Source: an uncultured Bacteroidia bacterium (GTDB taxonomy: Bacteria; Bacteroidota; Bacteroidia; NS11-12g; UBA9320). Taken from it: a DNA stretch of 64,000 nucleotides. Positions 43,054 through 53,378 of the stretch are shown here, piece after piece; positions within the stretch are counted from its first letter, which is position 1; each line of letters opens with the position of its first letter. The stretch lies in contig CALSTB010000005.1 in NCBI GenBank assembly GCA_943789165.1, forward strand, positions 155,001-219,000. Direction: 5' to 3'. Under the pieces are notes generated by a model. That model had not been told where the DNA came from. It ran no database searches and saw only the letters and a program-made list of their open reading frames with translations. The position numbers and the translations under genes were made by a program.

Positions 43054-44211
43054 ATGAGAACAAAAGTTTACCCTCTATTTAACCTAAGCATAATAATACT
43101 CATTGTCCTAACTACGACAGTGGGGTGTGTTACAGGCAAGAAACGTTTTGAAAAAGGCGATTATGATGCTGCTACAATGCAGGCCATCAAGCGGTTACGC
43201 AACAATCCAGATAGTAAAAAAGCCCAGCAATATTTGCCAATGGCTTATGAGCATGCATTGAATTATCATTTAAACGCGATTAAGCAAGCGAAGGCGAGTA
43301 CTGATAGATTTAAGTGGGACCGGGTGGTGACACATTATTCGCAACTCAATGGTTTGTATAATGAAATTGTGAAGTGTCCTGCGTGTCTGGATATTATCAA
43401 AGCGCCTCGTATTTTTCAAACTGAGTATGACGACGCGAAACTTGCAGCATCTAAGACTCATTTTGAAGCTGGAGTCGTTGAGTTACGGAAATATACAAAG
43501 GAAAGTGCTCGTGATGCGTATCGTCAGTTTTTAATTGCGAAAGACTACACGCCTAAATACACTGGAATTGACAACTATTTAGATTCGGCATTAAATCTAG
43601 GAACCATTCATGTGTTGATTGAAGACATACCAGTACATTCTAGATCGCTGCAACTCACTAATGAATTCTTTCAAAATTCAATTATAGAACATGTAACTAA
43701 ATTGAATTACACGTTTGTTCAATTCTATCGTGAGGCGGATATTGCGGGTATTGACTTTACTCCGGATCAAGTAATTGTTATGAAATTCGATGATTTCGTT
43801 GTTGGTCAAACATTTATTAAAGAGAGAGTTGAAACAATTGAGAAAGACAGTGTCGAGATAGGTGTTGTAAAAACTAGCGAAGGAGAAAAGCCGGTATATG
43901 GAACAGTCAAAGCAGAATTGACAACTTATGTCAAAACGCTTACTTCAAGCGGGTTACTAGATTTTCAAATAGTAGATTCCTACTCGGGGTCAACAATTCA
44001 GCAAAGAAAGTTGCCAGGTACATTTGTATGGAGCACAGATTGGGCTTCATACAACGGACAAGAAGAGGCGTTGTCGAATGAGCAGATACAGCTTACCAAA
44101 AGGAGGGAAGCCTTTCCACCGAGTCCGCAAGACTTATTTATTGAATTTACTCAACCAATTTATGACCAGGTCATTCGGTCAATAAATCAATATTACCGAG
44201 CATTTAATTAA
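43054..44211 (+). CDS. Lipoprotein of unknown function with TPR-like helices
   Basis: 385 residues. A lipoprotein signal ends at VGC (Cys25). The N-terminal third is helical and TPR-like (RFEKGDYDAATMQAIKRLRNNPDSKKA), with a CPACLD pair near residue 110. The C-terminal part is beta-rich. I do not recognise a named family. It stands alone, 143 bases after tpiA, and is closed by a strong terminator. Confidence 0.72.
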   Translation: MRTKVYPLFNLSIIILIVLTTTVGCVTGKKRFEKGDYDAATMQAIKRLRNNPDSKKAQQYLPMAYEHALNYHLNAIKQAKASTDRFKWDRVVTHYSQLNGLYNEIVKCPACLDIIKAPRIFQTEYDDAKLAASKTHFEAGVVELRKYTKESARDAYRQFLIAKDYTPKYTGIDNYLDSALNLGTIHVLIEDIPVHSRSLQLTNEFFQNSIIEHVTKLNYTFVQFYREADIAGIDFTPDQVIVMKFDDFVVGQTFIKERVETIEKDSVEIGVVKTSEGEKPVYGTVKAELTTYVKTLTSSGLLDFQIVDSYSGSTIQQRKLPGTFVWSTDWASYNGQEEALSNEQIQLTKRREAFPPSPQDLFIEFTQPIYDQVIRSINQYYRAFN

Positions 44212-44217
44212 ATGAAG

Positions 44218-44255
44218 ACATTGTCGTGTTCTAAACAGACACGACAATGTTCTTT
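44218..44255 (+). terminator. Terminator after the lipoprotein gene
   Basis: A perfect 12-base stem (ACATTGTCGTGT at 44218-44229, ACACGACAATGT at 44239-44250) followed by TCTTTA, 6 bases after the stop codon. Confidence 0.7.
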
Positions 44256-44450
44256 ATAGAATTGATTCAAAGTCAATCGCAACATTCATAGCGATTTGTA
44301 TGCGTTTAATAGGTCGTCAATGAGTATGTTGGTGCCTTTTAAGACGTAATCATACTTCAGCGGTAGTTAACCAAATATTTACCATTTTAGGACTAGTGTT
44401 TGCATACTTTCATAAGGCAGACAAACAATACATGCAAATTTTACGCATAA

Positions 44451-44482
44451 AAAAAGGGCTTCAATTTGAAGCCCTTTTTTAT
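44451..44482 (-). terminator. Bidirectional-looking terminator of ompA
   Basis: A-run, GGGCTTC, five-base loop, GAAGCCC, T-run. The symmetry would work in both directions; it lies 20 bases past the ompA stop. Confidence 0.8.
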
Positions 44483-44502
44483 AATGTTTTTAAAGAGTTG
44501 TC

Positions 44503-46041
44503 TTATCTGACTTTAGATAAGTCGATTCTTCTCGTAGAATAATCAACTCCATCGGGAGCACTACCATCCGTATCCATGCTAAATCTATCACGTGGTATGT
44601 TATAGTTCGCATTTAGGTAATCGATAATAGCTGTAGCTCTTTTGAATGCTAATTGCGATCCAGATTTACTTCTTACTGCATATCCTGAAGCAACAATTTT
44701 CAAATCAGGACAAGCTTTCATTTTTTCTGCAACACTGTATAATGAACCATAGAATTCTGGGTTGATTCTTGCACTTCCATTGTCGAATACAATTGAAGGA
44801 AGAACAACGTCTTCACAGTCGCAACAAGCACCACCGCCAACTTTAACAGCTGATCCAGTTCTTGGGTTAACCAATACTCCCGATTGCGTTTTAGTGTCTT
44901 CATCTCTGTAATCAGGTACTCCGTCGTTGTCAACGTCGATCATAACACCATCAGCATCAACGATTGCACCTTTTTCTGAGTAAGGTTCAGCATCTTTATA
45001 ATCAGGTACACCATCAGTATCAATGTCCGCAGCTTCACCGCTACCCCAAACCCATGCATTTTTATCTGTGTTAGGTTCTTTGTCCCAGTAATCGGCAACA
45101 CCATCGTCATCAGTGTCAAGTAACATTAAGTCAACTTTCTCTTCAAGCATTTGGAGAGAATCTAATGTAGTGTAGATAGACTCTACTGGGTTCAACCAAT
45201 CGTAGTGATCGTCGATTCCATCTTTACCACCTAATTTAATACTGGCCTGAACACTAAGTAAACCGTAGAAATCAAATACCCGGTTTCTCCAAATAGGGAA
45301 TGAGTATGCATCAATATTATCACTTCGTGTGTAGTGGTTCTTATATTCAATTCCTATGTCGAGCATTTTGCCCATGTTTCTTTTGAAACCAAAACCAAAT
45401 GGTACAGTAAAGTTGTTTCCTTTATAATTACTGATTGCATTTACAAGGTTGCCGTTGTTGTATTCTGGGGTGAAATATTCATCACCATAAGCGTTGTAAA
45501 ATGTTGCAGCGTCAGCTTCCAATTCGTACTGACCTTTTACATCACTCCATAACACACCAAAACCTGTGAATAAGTACAATTGCACCTTTCGTAGTGGTCT
45601 TAAAAATGAAATATTACCCAAAGTCAACTGAGCAGTTACGTTCAGATCCTTAAAGTTATTCTTAAAGAAGTAGCTATCCTCTGAAGGCGCAGAGTTACCT
45701 GCGTTGAATGTGTTAATGTTATCAGCTCCGGATGTAACGTTTCTTTTATCGCCACCGTTACCACTAATGTCTTGCTCTTTACGTGAACCGTTTAATGTAC
45801 CAATGTTACCATTGATTTTTAGACCAAAAGTTTGTGATACAGAATATTTGGCGTGCGCGCCAAAAGCCATTCCTACACAGAAATCATCCGCGTCACTCAT
45901 GGTGTGCGTAGGACTCAGTTGGAGACCAACAGACCAACGCTTTGCCGGTCTAAATTTTTCGAAATAGTTCGTAATCTGCGCTGAAACCAATTGGCTGCAG
46001 AACATGGCTGAAACAAGTAAGGTAATTTTTAAGCTCTTCAT
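44503..46041 (-). CDS. OmpA-family outer membrane protein with thrombospondin type 3 repeats
   Basis: 512 residues. A signal peptide (1-22, QLVSAQ) is followed by an N-terminal beta-barrel (about 23-280), an Asp-rich calcium-binding type 3 repeat block (about 305-385: DTDDDGVADYWDKEP, DIDTDGVPDYKDAEP, DVDNDGVPDYRDED) and a C-terminal OmpA peptidoglycan-binding domain (about 410-505) ending TRRIDLSKVR. It ties the outer membrane to the cell wall. Strong promoter directly upstream. Confidence 0.93.
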   Translation of the reverse strand: MKSLKITLLVSAMFCSQLVSAQITNYFEKFRPAKRWSVGLQLSPTHTMSDADDFCVGMAFGAHAKYSVSQTFGLKINGNIGTLNGSRKEQDISGNGGDKRNVTSGADNINTFNAGNSAPSEDSYFFKNNFKDLNVTAQLTLGNISFLRPLRKVQLYLFTGFGVLWSDVKGQYELEADAATFYNAYGDEYFTPEYNNGNLVNAISNYKGNNFTVPFGFGFKRNMGKMLDIGIEYKNHYTRSDNIDAYSFPIWRNRVFDFYGLLSVQASIKLGGKDGIDDHYDWLNPVESIYTTLDSLQMLEEKVDLMLLDTDDDGVADYWDKEPNTDKNAWVWGSGEAADIDTDGVPDYKDAEPYSEKGAIVDADGVMIDVDNDGVPDYRDEDTKTQSGVLVNPRTGSAVKVGGGACCDCEDVVLPSIVFDNGSARINPEFYGSLYSVAEKMKACPDLKIVASGYAVRSKSGSQLAFKRATAIIDYLNANYNIPRDRFSMDTDGSAPDGVDYSTRRIDLSKVR

Positions 46042-46081
46042 TTTGATTTTAAATCAATAACCGATTCGCGTAGTTATGTCG

Positions 46082-46112
46082 CAAAAGTAGCTAAGAATGT
46101 GACAATTAGCAA
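46082..46112 (-). promoter_or_regulatory. Promoter of ompA (TTG-N20-TACTTTTG)
   Basis: Minus strand: TTG (46112-46110), 20 bases, perfect -7 box (46089-46082). The TTG is itself the end of a second box, TACATTTG (46117-46110). Expected leader about 35-40 bases. Confidence 0.75.
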
Positions 46113-46117
46113 ATGTA

Positions 46118-47743
46118 CTAAGCGGAAATTATAGTTATTATTTTGTGATTCGTGTAATATTCAGAATGTAGCTTAAACCAATTCCTAGACAACATCAACT
46201 CAGGCACCATGCTAATGATGTACTTATTTCGTTCTTGAATATACGAGTTGTCGAATGTTGAAGATTTAATTTTTAGTAACTGATTGTAGGTTGGGTCGTT
46301 ATTAGAAAGAGATTCCAATAGGGCTCCTTGTTCATTCTTGATTGAGTTAATAAGTTGATTTTGAGACTTCTGAAGCTTCTTGGTGTTCTTGCTTCCTAAA
46401 TCCGACATAGCTGTAAAAATTGAATTTAACAGGCTGTCACTTTTGACAATATTTCTTTCAATTTCTGATATTTGAGCAACTCGGTCTGACAAGACGATCT
46501 CTTGAAATTTTTCTGGTCTGACAAACAAAGATTCTAAGTGAATTCCTTCATTGTCAAGTTTCTGTTTGTTTTTCTGTGAGACAAAAAATGCCGATTTTCG
46601 AATTGACAACTCTGGATAGTTAATTCCGTATGAAGTCATAACTCCTCCTAATTCAAGCCAATATATCATCTCACTTGCTCCTGTGATGTAACTAATATTC
46701 GGTAAAATTTGTTGTTGATATACCGGACGAAGTAAAGCGTTTGGACTAAATCGTTCAGGGTGTTTGCCGAGCAGATCGAGTATTTCTGTTTCAGAATAAG
46801 TCTCTGAGCCATCTACTAATAAGTAGGTGTTGTCGTCTTGTTTTTCTATCCTAATACGTTTGTTGTCAGTCAAGTAGAACGTATTGATAGGGCGGGTATT
46901 TATCGGAGCTTTCATGCCAAACGTTTTCATTGTTTGGATAGACGAGTCGATTAGTTGTGATGGTTGATGATTGAGTAAATCATCTTCAATGACCTGTTTA
47001 AATTGACTTTTTAAAAAGGCATCATCAGGATCCAAAACAACAATTCCGGTTTCTTCAAAAAGTTGATGAATGATGTACCGAGTTGCGTCAGCAAATGTGG
47101 AGCATGTTGAATACGCATGGTCACAGACATCGATAAAAGCTAAATTCTCCGCGGTTTGATCTATTCTTTCTCTTGCTTGTTTGACAATTGGAAGTAAACT
47201 TTCTGGATTCAATCTACCAACTGGACCTTCTGATTCAATGTCCCAAGTATATGTTTCATTGTAAAGTCTGGCAGATTTTATCTCATCAAAATCATGATCT
47301 TCAGTGGCCATCCAAAAGATTGGAACAACTTGATTGTCAGGCAATAATGCTTTTACTTTTAATGCCTCAGCGCAACAAGAAAGTATTTTGTTAACCACAA
47401 AGAATGGTCCCAAAAAGATGTGAATTTGTTGACCAGTGGTAACAGTCAAAGTGTTACTATCTGCTAAACTTTCGATGTTTTTTGCGACTATACTATCGCT
47501 TTTTAGTTCAATGGCACTTGCAGAATACTGTCTCTTTATTGTGTCGACAAGTCCTTGTCTGTACGCAGCATTAAACTGACTGTTCCCTAGAATACTAGAT
47601 GCAATTTCTTTGGTTGTGGACGTATTAAGTAAGGCTTGTCTGAGTTCAGAATTGCTATCAATCTTCTTGACGTTCGAACTGTAAAAATCAGTTTTATCAG
47701 AATCAATTTGATAAACAAAAGAGTTAGACAACTGCTGTACCAT
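46118..47743 (-). CDS. bshC: Bacillithiol biosynthesis cysteine-adding enzyme BshC
   Basis: About 541 residues from the ATG at 47743. The family adds cysteine to glucosaminyl-malate in the last step of bacillithiol synthesis. Recognised by LTVTTGQQIHIFLGPFFVVNKI, VVPIFWMATEDHDFDEI, the RPVYQQQILPNISYITGASEMIYWLELGG region split across two blocks, and a long C-terminal coiled coil. The open frame extends further upstream to 47794, but that would add 17 atypical residues and a 71-base overlap with rimO; the chosen start overlaps by 20. bshA and bshB are not here. Confidence 0.88.
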   Translation of the reverse strand: MVQQLSNSFVYQIDSDKTDFYSSNVKKIDSNSELRQALLNTSTTKEIASSILGNSQFNAAYRQGLVDTIKRQYSASAIELKSDSIVAKNIESLADSNTLTVTTGQQIHIFLGPFFVVNKILSCCAEALKVKALLPDNQVVPIFWMATEDHDFDEIKSARLYNETYTWDIESEGPVGRLNPESLLPIVKQARERIDQTAENLAFIDVCDHAYSTCSTFADATRYIIHQLFEETGIVVLDPDDAFLKSQFKQVIEDDLLNHQPSQLIDSSIQTMKTFGMKAPINTRPINTFYLTDNKRIRIEKQDDNTYLLVDGSETYSETEILDLLGKHPERFSPNALLRPVYQQQILPNISYITGASEMIYWLELGGVMTSYGINYPELSIRKSAFFVSQKNKQKLDNEGIHLESLFVRPEKFQEIVLSDRVAQISEIERNIVKSDSLLNSIFTAMSDLGSKNTKKLQKSQNQLINSIKNEQGALLESLSNNDPTYNQLLKIKSSTFDNSYIQERNKYIISMVPELMLSRNWFKLHSEYYTNHKIITIISA

Positions 47744-49037
47744 ACAAATCAAATTCTTTTGCGGAATCAATTTTAACATCAACAAAATCACCAATGCGCA
47801 AATACTGATTATCTTGTTTGATCAGTACCTCATTGTCTACCTCTGGAGAGTCTGACTCAGTTCTCCCAATGAAGTAATTATTCTCCATTCGGTCAATCAG
47901 TACTTTATATGTCTTACCTATTTTTTCTTGGTTGAGCTCGAAACTGATTTGCTCCTGTATTTCCATGATGTGGCTTGCGCGGGCTTGTTTTTCCTTTTCA
48001 GGAATGTCATCGGCTAAGGTATGTGCGTGTGTTCCATCTTCATGCGAATACGTAAACACGCCTAGTCGGTCGAATTTATAAGTTTCAATGAACGAACATA
48101 ATTCTAAAAAGTCCTTTTCAGTTTCGCCTGGATGACCAACCAGCATGGTAGTTCTGAAAGCAAGATCTGGATTGTGTGCTTTAATGTGCTCAACGATTTC
48201 TACAGTTCTTCTCTTACTTATCCCACGTCGCATAGATTTTAGAACGGCGTCAGTGGCATGTTGTAGTGGCATGTCGAGATAATTGCAAATACTTGGTTTG
48301 TCTTTAATGACATCAAGTACTTCCATTGGGAATTGCGATGGATAGGCGTAATGTAACCTTATCCAATCTATACCATTGACATCCGATAAGGATTCCATCA
48401 AACTAGCAAGCTTCCGTTCTTCATATAGATCTAAACCGTAGTAGGTGGAGTCTTGAGCAATGAGCATCAGTTCTTTACACCCATTTTTTGCCAAGTTTTC
48501 TGCTTCTTTCACCAACAATTCTATTGGCTTTGAAACGTGCTTACCTCTCATTTGAGGTATTGCACAGAAAGAGCAAGGTCGATTACAACCTTCAGAAATT
48601 TTCAAGTAGGCATAATGGAATGGGGTAGTCGTGATTCGTTCACCCAATAAATCCTTTTTATAGTCGGCATTTAGCTTTTGCAAGAGAGAAGGCAGTTCCA
48701 TGGTGCCAAAAAAGGCATCCACTTCTGGCATTTCTTGCTGTAACTCTTCTTTGTATCGGTGACTTAAACAACCTGTAACAAAAAGCTTGTCGATGTTCCC
48801 CGCCTGCTTTTCGTCGATATACTGCCAAATGGTGTCAATAGATTCCTGTTTAGCGTTTTCGATGAAACCACAGGTGTTCACCACAATTATGTTTGCGTCG
48901 TTTGTTTCTGACTGATGAGAAACATCGATTTGATTTGCCTTTAATTGAGTGAGCAACACTTCTGAGTCGACAATATTTTTAGAACATCCCAGTGTGATGA
49001 TGTCAACTTTGTTCTGTCGAAAATCTTTAGTGCGCAT
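47724..49037 (-). CDS. rimO: Ribosomal protein S12 methylthiotransferase RimO
   Basis: 437 residues. A radical-SAM enzyme that methylthiolates an aspartate of uS12. The N-terminal UPF0004 domain supplies three cluster cysteines (TLGCSKN, NTCGFI, VTGCLSH), the radical-SAM motif is SEGCNRPCSFCAIP, and a C-terminal TRAM domain follows. The SEGCNRPCSFCAIPQMRG form distinguishes RimO from MiaB. It lies two bases after ftsY and overlaps bshC. Confidence 0.94.
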   Translation of the reverse strand: MRTKDFRQNKVDIITLGCSKNIVDSEVLLTQLKANQIDVSHQSETNDANIIVVNTCGFIENAKQESIDTIWQYIDEKQAGNIDKLFVTGCLSHRYKEELQQEMPEVDAFFGTMELPSLLQKLNADYKKDLLGERITTTPFHYAYLKISEGCNRPCSFCAIPQMRGKHVSKPIELLVKEAENLAKNGCKELMLIAQDSTYYGLDLYEERKLASLMESLSDVNGIDWIRLHYAYPSQFPMEVLDVIKDKPSICNYLDMPLQHATDAVLKSMRRGISKRRTVEIVEHIKAHNPDLAFRTTMLVGHPGETEKDFLELCSFIETYKFDRLGVFTYSHEDGTHAHTLADDIPEKEKQARASHIMEIQEQISFELNQEKIGKTYKVLIDRMENNYFIGRTESDSPEVDNEVLIKQDNQYLRIGDFVDVKIDSAKEFDLYGTAVV

Positions 49038-49039
49038 CT

Positions 49040-49990
49040 TTAATTTGAAAAGAGTGAATCTACGAAATCTTTTGGTTCGAAATGTTGAATATCATCAACA
49101 CCTTCACCAATGCCAATATACTTTACTGGAATTTTGAATTGTTCTGAAATGCCTAATACTACGCCACCTCGAGCTGTTCCATCTAGTTTAGTCAACGCTA
49201 AAGATGTGACCTCTGTAGCTGCAGTAAACTGCTTAGCTTGTTCGTATGCATTTTGACCAGTACTGGCATCTAAAACCAGTAATACTTCATGAGGTGCGTC
49301 TGGAATCACCTTGCTCATAACCCTTTTGATCTTGCCTAATTCGTTCATTAGGTTGACTTTGTTATGTAGCCTTCCAGCGGTATCCAGTAATATCAAGTCA
49401 ACATCTTGCTCAACACCTTGTTTTACTGTGTCGAATGCTACCGCAGCTGGATCTGTATTCATTCCTTTTGAAACGATAGGTACATTCACTCTTTCGCTCC
49501 AAATAGTAAGTTGATCGACTGCCGCCGCACGGAAGGTGTCACCAGCGCCTAATAGGACTTTCTTGCCAGCTTTAGAATACAGGTTGGCAAGCTTGCCAAT
49601 GGTAGTCGTTTTGCCTACGCCATTTACACCCACAACCATAATCACATAAGGCTTCGCGTCTGCGTTGATGTCTTGTAGTTTGTTCTCAGAAAGAAGTTGG
49701 GTGATCTCGTCTTTTAGTAAGTCATTCAACTCAGAAGCACCAACGTATTTGTCTTTTGTAACCCGTTTTTCCAACCGGTTGATAATGTTTAGAGTGGTAT
49801 CAACACCAACATCCGACGTTATTAGAATTTCTTCCAATTCATCTAAAAAAGCTTCGTCTACTGATGTTTTTCCTACTAATGCTTTGGAGATTTTGCCAAA
49901 TAGCGAAGATTTGGTCTTTTCTAGACCTTTCTCAAGTTGCTGTTTTTCATCAGCACTTTTTTCCTTTTTAAATAAATCGAAAATTCCCAT
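49040..49990 (-). CDS. ftsY: Signal recognition particle receptor FtsY
   Basis: 316 residues. An SRP-family GTPase that docks ribosome-SRP complexes at the membrane. A short charged N-terminus (MGIFDLFKKEKS) and the four-helix N domain precede the G domain: GVNGVGKTTTIGKLA (G1), DTFRAAAVDQL, LDTAGRLHNK (G3) and LTKLDGTARGG (G4). The long acidic A domain of enterobacteria is missing, as in many phyla. Confidence 0.95.
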   Translation of the reverse strand: MGIFDLFKKEKSADEKQQLEKGLEKTKSSLFGKISKALVGKTSVDEAFLDELEEILITSDVGVDTTLNIINRLEKRVTKDKYVGASELNDLLKDEITQLLSENKLQDINADAKPYVIMVVGVNGVGKTTTIGKLANLYSKAGKKVLLGAGDTFRAAAVDQLTIWSERVNVPIVSKGMNTDPAAVAFDTVKQGVEQDVDLILLDTAGRLHNKVNLMNELGKIKRVMSKVIPDAPHEVLLVLDASTGQNAYEQAKQFTAATEVTSLALTKLDGTARGGVVLGISEQFKIPVKYIGIGEGVDDIQHFEPKDFVDSLFSN

Positions 49991-50002
49991 AGGTCAATAA
50001 AC

Positions 50003-50037
50003 AAAAAAAGCCTCCTATTGATAAACAAGGAAGCTTT
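50003..50037 (-). terminator. Terminator between the DUF4295 gene and ftsY
   Basis: On the minus strand, AAAGCTTCC (50037-50029) pairs with GGAGGCTTT (50016-50008, one mismatch) and runs into seven T. It probably separates or attenuates the ribosomal-protein transcript from ftsY. Confidence 0.65.
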
Positions 50038-50059
50038 AAAAAGTTTTTGAATTGTTTAG

Positions 50060-50209
50060 TTATTTAAAGTATTCCTTTACTGCATCAGTTGGAATAATAT
50101 CTTCTTTAAATGTATATGCTCCTGATTTTGGAGATTTAACCGCCTTAATTACTTTGGCCCAATCTCGACCTGTTCCGGTCTTTAGTGTTGCAACTACCTT
50201 CTTTGCCAT
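50060..50209 (-). CDS. Small basic DUF4295-family protein, probable ribosome-associated
   Basis: 49 residues, translated directly from the sequence: begins MAKKVVATLKTGTGRDWAKV and ends TDAVKEYFK; basic and rich in Lys. It sits 8 bases after rpmG in the rpmB-rpmG operon, as DUF4295 genes do across Bacteroidota. I recall that structural work on a Flavobacterium ribosome reported an additional large-subunit protein (bL38); whether it is this family I cannot verify. Role inferred from size, charge and position. Confidence 0.8.
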   Translation of the reverse strand: MAKKVVATLKTGTGRDWAKVIKAVKSPKSGAYTFKEDIIPTDAVKEYFK

Positions 50210-50217
50210 TGTCTATC

Positions 50218-50400
50218 TTATTTAATCTCTTTGTGAACTGTAACTTTCTTCATGATTGGATTGAATTTTTTCAATTCCAAACGCTCAGTTGTATTCTTCT
50301 TATTTTTGGTCGTGATGTATCGGCTAGTGCCTGGTAAACCACTTGCTTTGTGCTCTGTGCACTCCAAAATTACTTGAACTCGATTGCCTTTTTTTGCCAT
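50218..50400 (-). CDS. rpmG: 50S ribosomal protein bL33
   Basis: 60 residues, opening [17 protein letters not shown] with the [12 protein letters not shown] and [13 protein letters not shown] blocks. Only one Cys (14) is present, so this is the zinc-free form. Six bases after rpmB. Confidence 0.95.
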   Translation of the reverse strand: MAKKGNRVQVILECTEHKASGLPGTSRYITTKNKKNTTERLELKKFNPIMKKVTVHKEIK

Positions 50401-50406
50401 GGTCGA

Positions 50407-50640
50407 TTATATCTTACCGTTTTTTTCAAATTCCTTTAAACAAGCAGTAATCCCTTTTTTGTTGATTGTTCTCAACGCAGAAGTAGATACTTTTAAAGTT
50501 ACCCATCGGTCTTCTTCCGGAAGGTAAAAACGCTTGGTGTGTAAATTCGGGTAGAATCTACGCTTCGTTTTTATATTAGAGTGGGAAACGTGGTGGCCTT
50601 TCAAAGCCTTCTTTCCCGTTAAATCACAAATTCTAGACAT
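50407..50640 (-). CDS. rpmB: 50S ribosomal protein bL28
   Basis: 77 residues, opening MSRICDLTGKKALKGHHVSHS with TKRRFYPNLHTKRFY. First gene of the rpmB-rpmG-DUF4295 operon. The zinc-binding cysteine pairs of C+ L28 are absent. Confidence 0.95.
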   Translation of the reverse strand: MSRICDLTGKKALKGHHVSHSNIKTKRRFYPNLHTKRFYLPEEDRWVTLKVSTSALRTINKKGITACLKEFEKNGKI

Positions 50641-50660
50641 CGCTTAAATTTTAAGGAGTG

Positions 50661-50691
50661 CAAAGTTGGTTTTTTTTCAGTGACTATACAA
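50661..50691 (-). promoter_or_regulatory. Promoter of the rpmB operon (TTG-N20-CAACTTTG)
   Basis: Minus strand: TTG (50691-50689), 20 bases, then CAACTTTG (50668-50661), one mismatch from TAnnTTTG. Start of transcription about 15 bases before the rpmB ATG. Confidence 0.55.
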
Positions 50692-50821
50692 ACGATTTTA
50701 AAGAAAAAAGCATATTTTTTGATGAGGATATTTATACGAGTAGCTTACTACTCCTTAAGTTCATAAAATATGGGCATCAAACGACAAATAAAACTGCCTT
50801 TTTCATCTGTTCTAGTATAGA

Positions 50822-51217
50822 TTATTTAACGATTGTTATCACTGCTGGTTCACAGAAAGTCTTTAACCCGTTGCCATATTGAGCGATTATCTTTTCAATT
50901 ATAATGCGGTTTCCTACAGCAGCTTTTAGGATTTTCTCTAGTTTCGAACCTGTTATTGCATTCCCTTTAGACGACATCATAAAGGCTTCACCATTTTTGG
51001 GTGCGACCACAAGTCTGAAAGAAATAACATGTAAGTCTTCTTCTTTCGTATCAATAGTCAATGTGTCAAGCTTTTTTAAGTCTTGTAAACTTATTGTTTC
51101 ACCAAAAGAATTGTTGATTCCATAAACAGGCTTAGTGGTTTCAATGGTACTAAAACTCATTAAGATAAGACACAGCGTAGCTAATGCTCCAATGGTAACT
51201 GTTTTGACATGATTCAT
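50822..51217 (-). CDS. Small exported protein resembling a stand-alone GldM C-terminal domain
   Basis: 131 residues. An N-terminal hydrophobic segment (about 7-24) looks like a signal peptide. The rest (VISFRLVVAPKNGEAF ... KLEKILKAAVGNRIIIEKI ... EPAVITIVK) follows the pattern I associate with the last beta domain of the gliding/T9SS protein GldM: a beta strand with a K/NG turn, a helix ending in G-x-[RK], then IYIE-like and PxxFxI-like strands. The match is by eye and weak. No T9SS machinery gene adjoins it. Confidence 0.6.
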   Translation of the reverse strand: MNHVKTVTIGALATLCLILMSFSTIETTKPVYGINNSFGETISLQDLKKLDTLTIDTKEEDLHVISFRLVVAPKNGEAFMMSSKGNAITGSKLEKILKAAVGNRIIIEKIIAQYGNGLKTFCEPAVITIVK

Positions 51218-51316
51218 GTTGTTTTATTTTTTAGTTTACACAGTAAATGTAAAATAAAAACGTCCAAGTACCAATTGTATTACAGCACTTATGTACAAAT
51301 AGGGAACGGTACAGCT

Positions 51317-53302
<1,986 letters not shown>

Positions 53303-53378
53303 TTAAAACACCCCTAAATAGGGTGGAAAAAGTCATTGTTATCCACAAAAAGTGAACGAAGAATGCCAGTTTTAATGG

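Larger units (their letters stand above)
44212..44502. other. Intergenic stretch with two hairpins, no gene seen
   Basis: A 291-base gap between convergent genes. It holds a terminator at each end; the central 200 bases are AT-rich with no credible frame or RNA family I recognise. Confidence 0.6.

Noticed and set aside
47743-47794. Longer N-terminus for bshC
   Set aside because: Would add 17 residues not seen in the family and extend the overlap with rimO to 71 bases.
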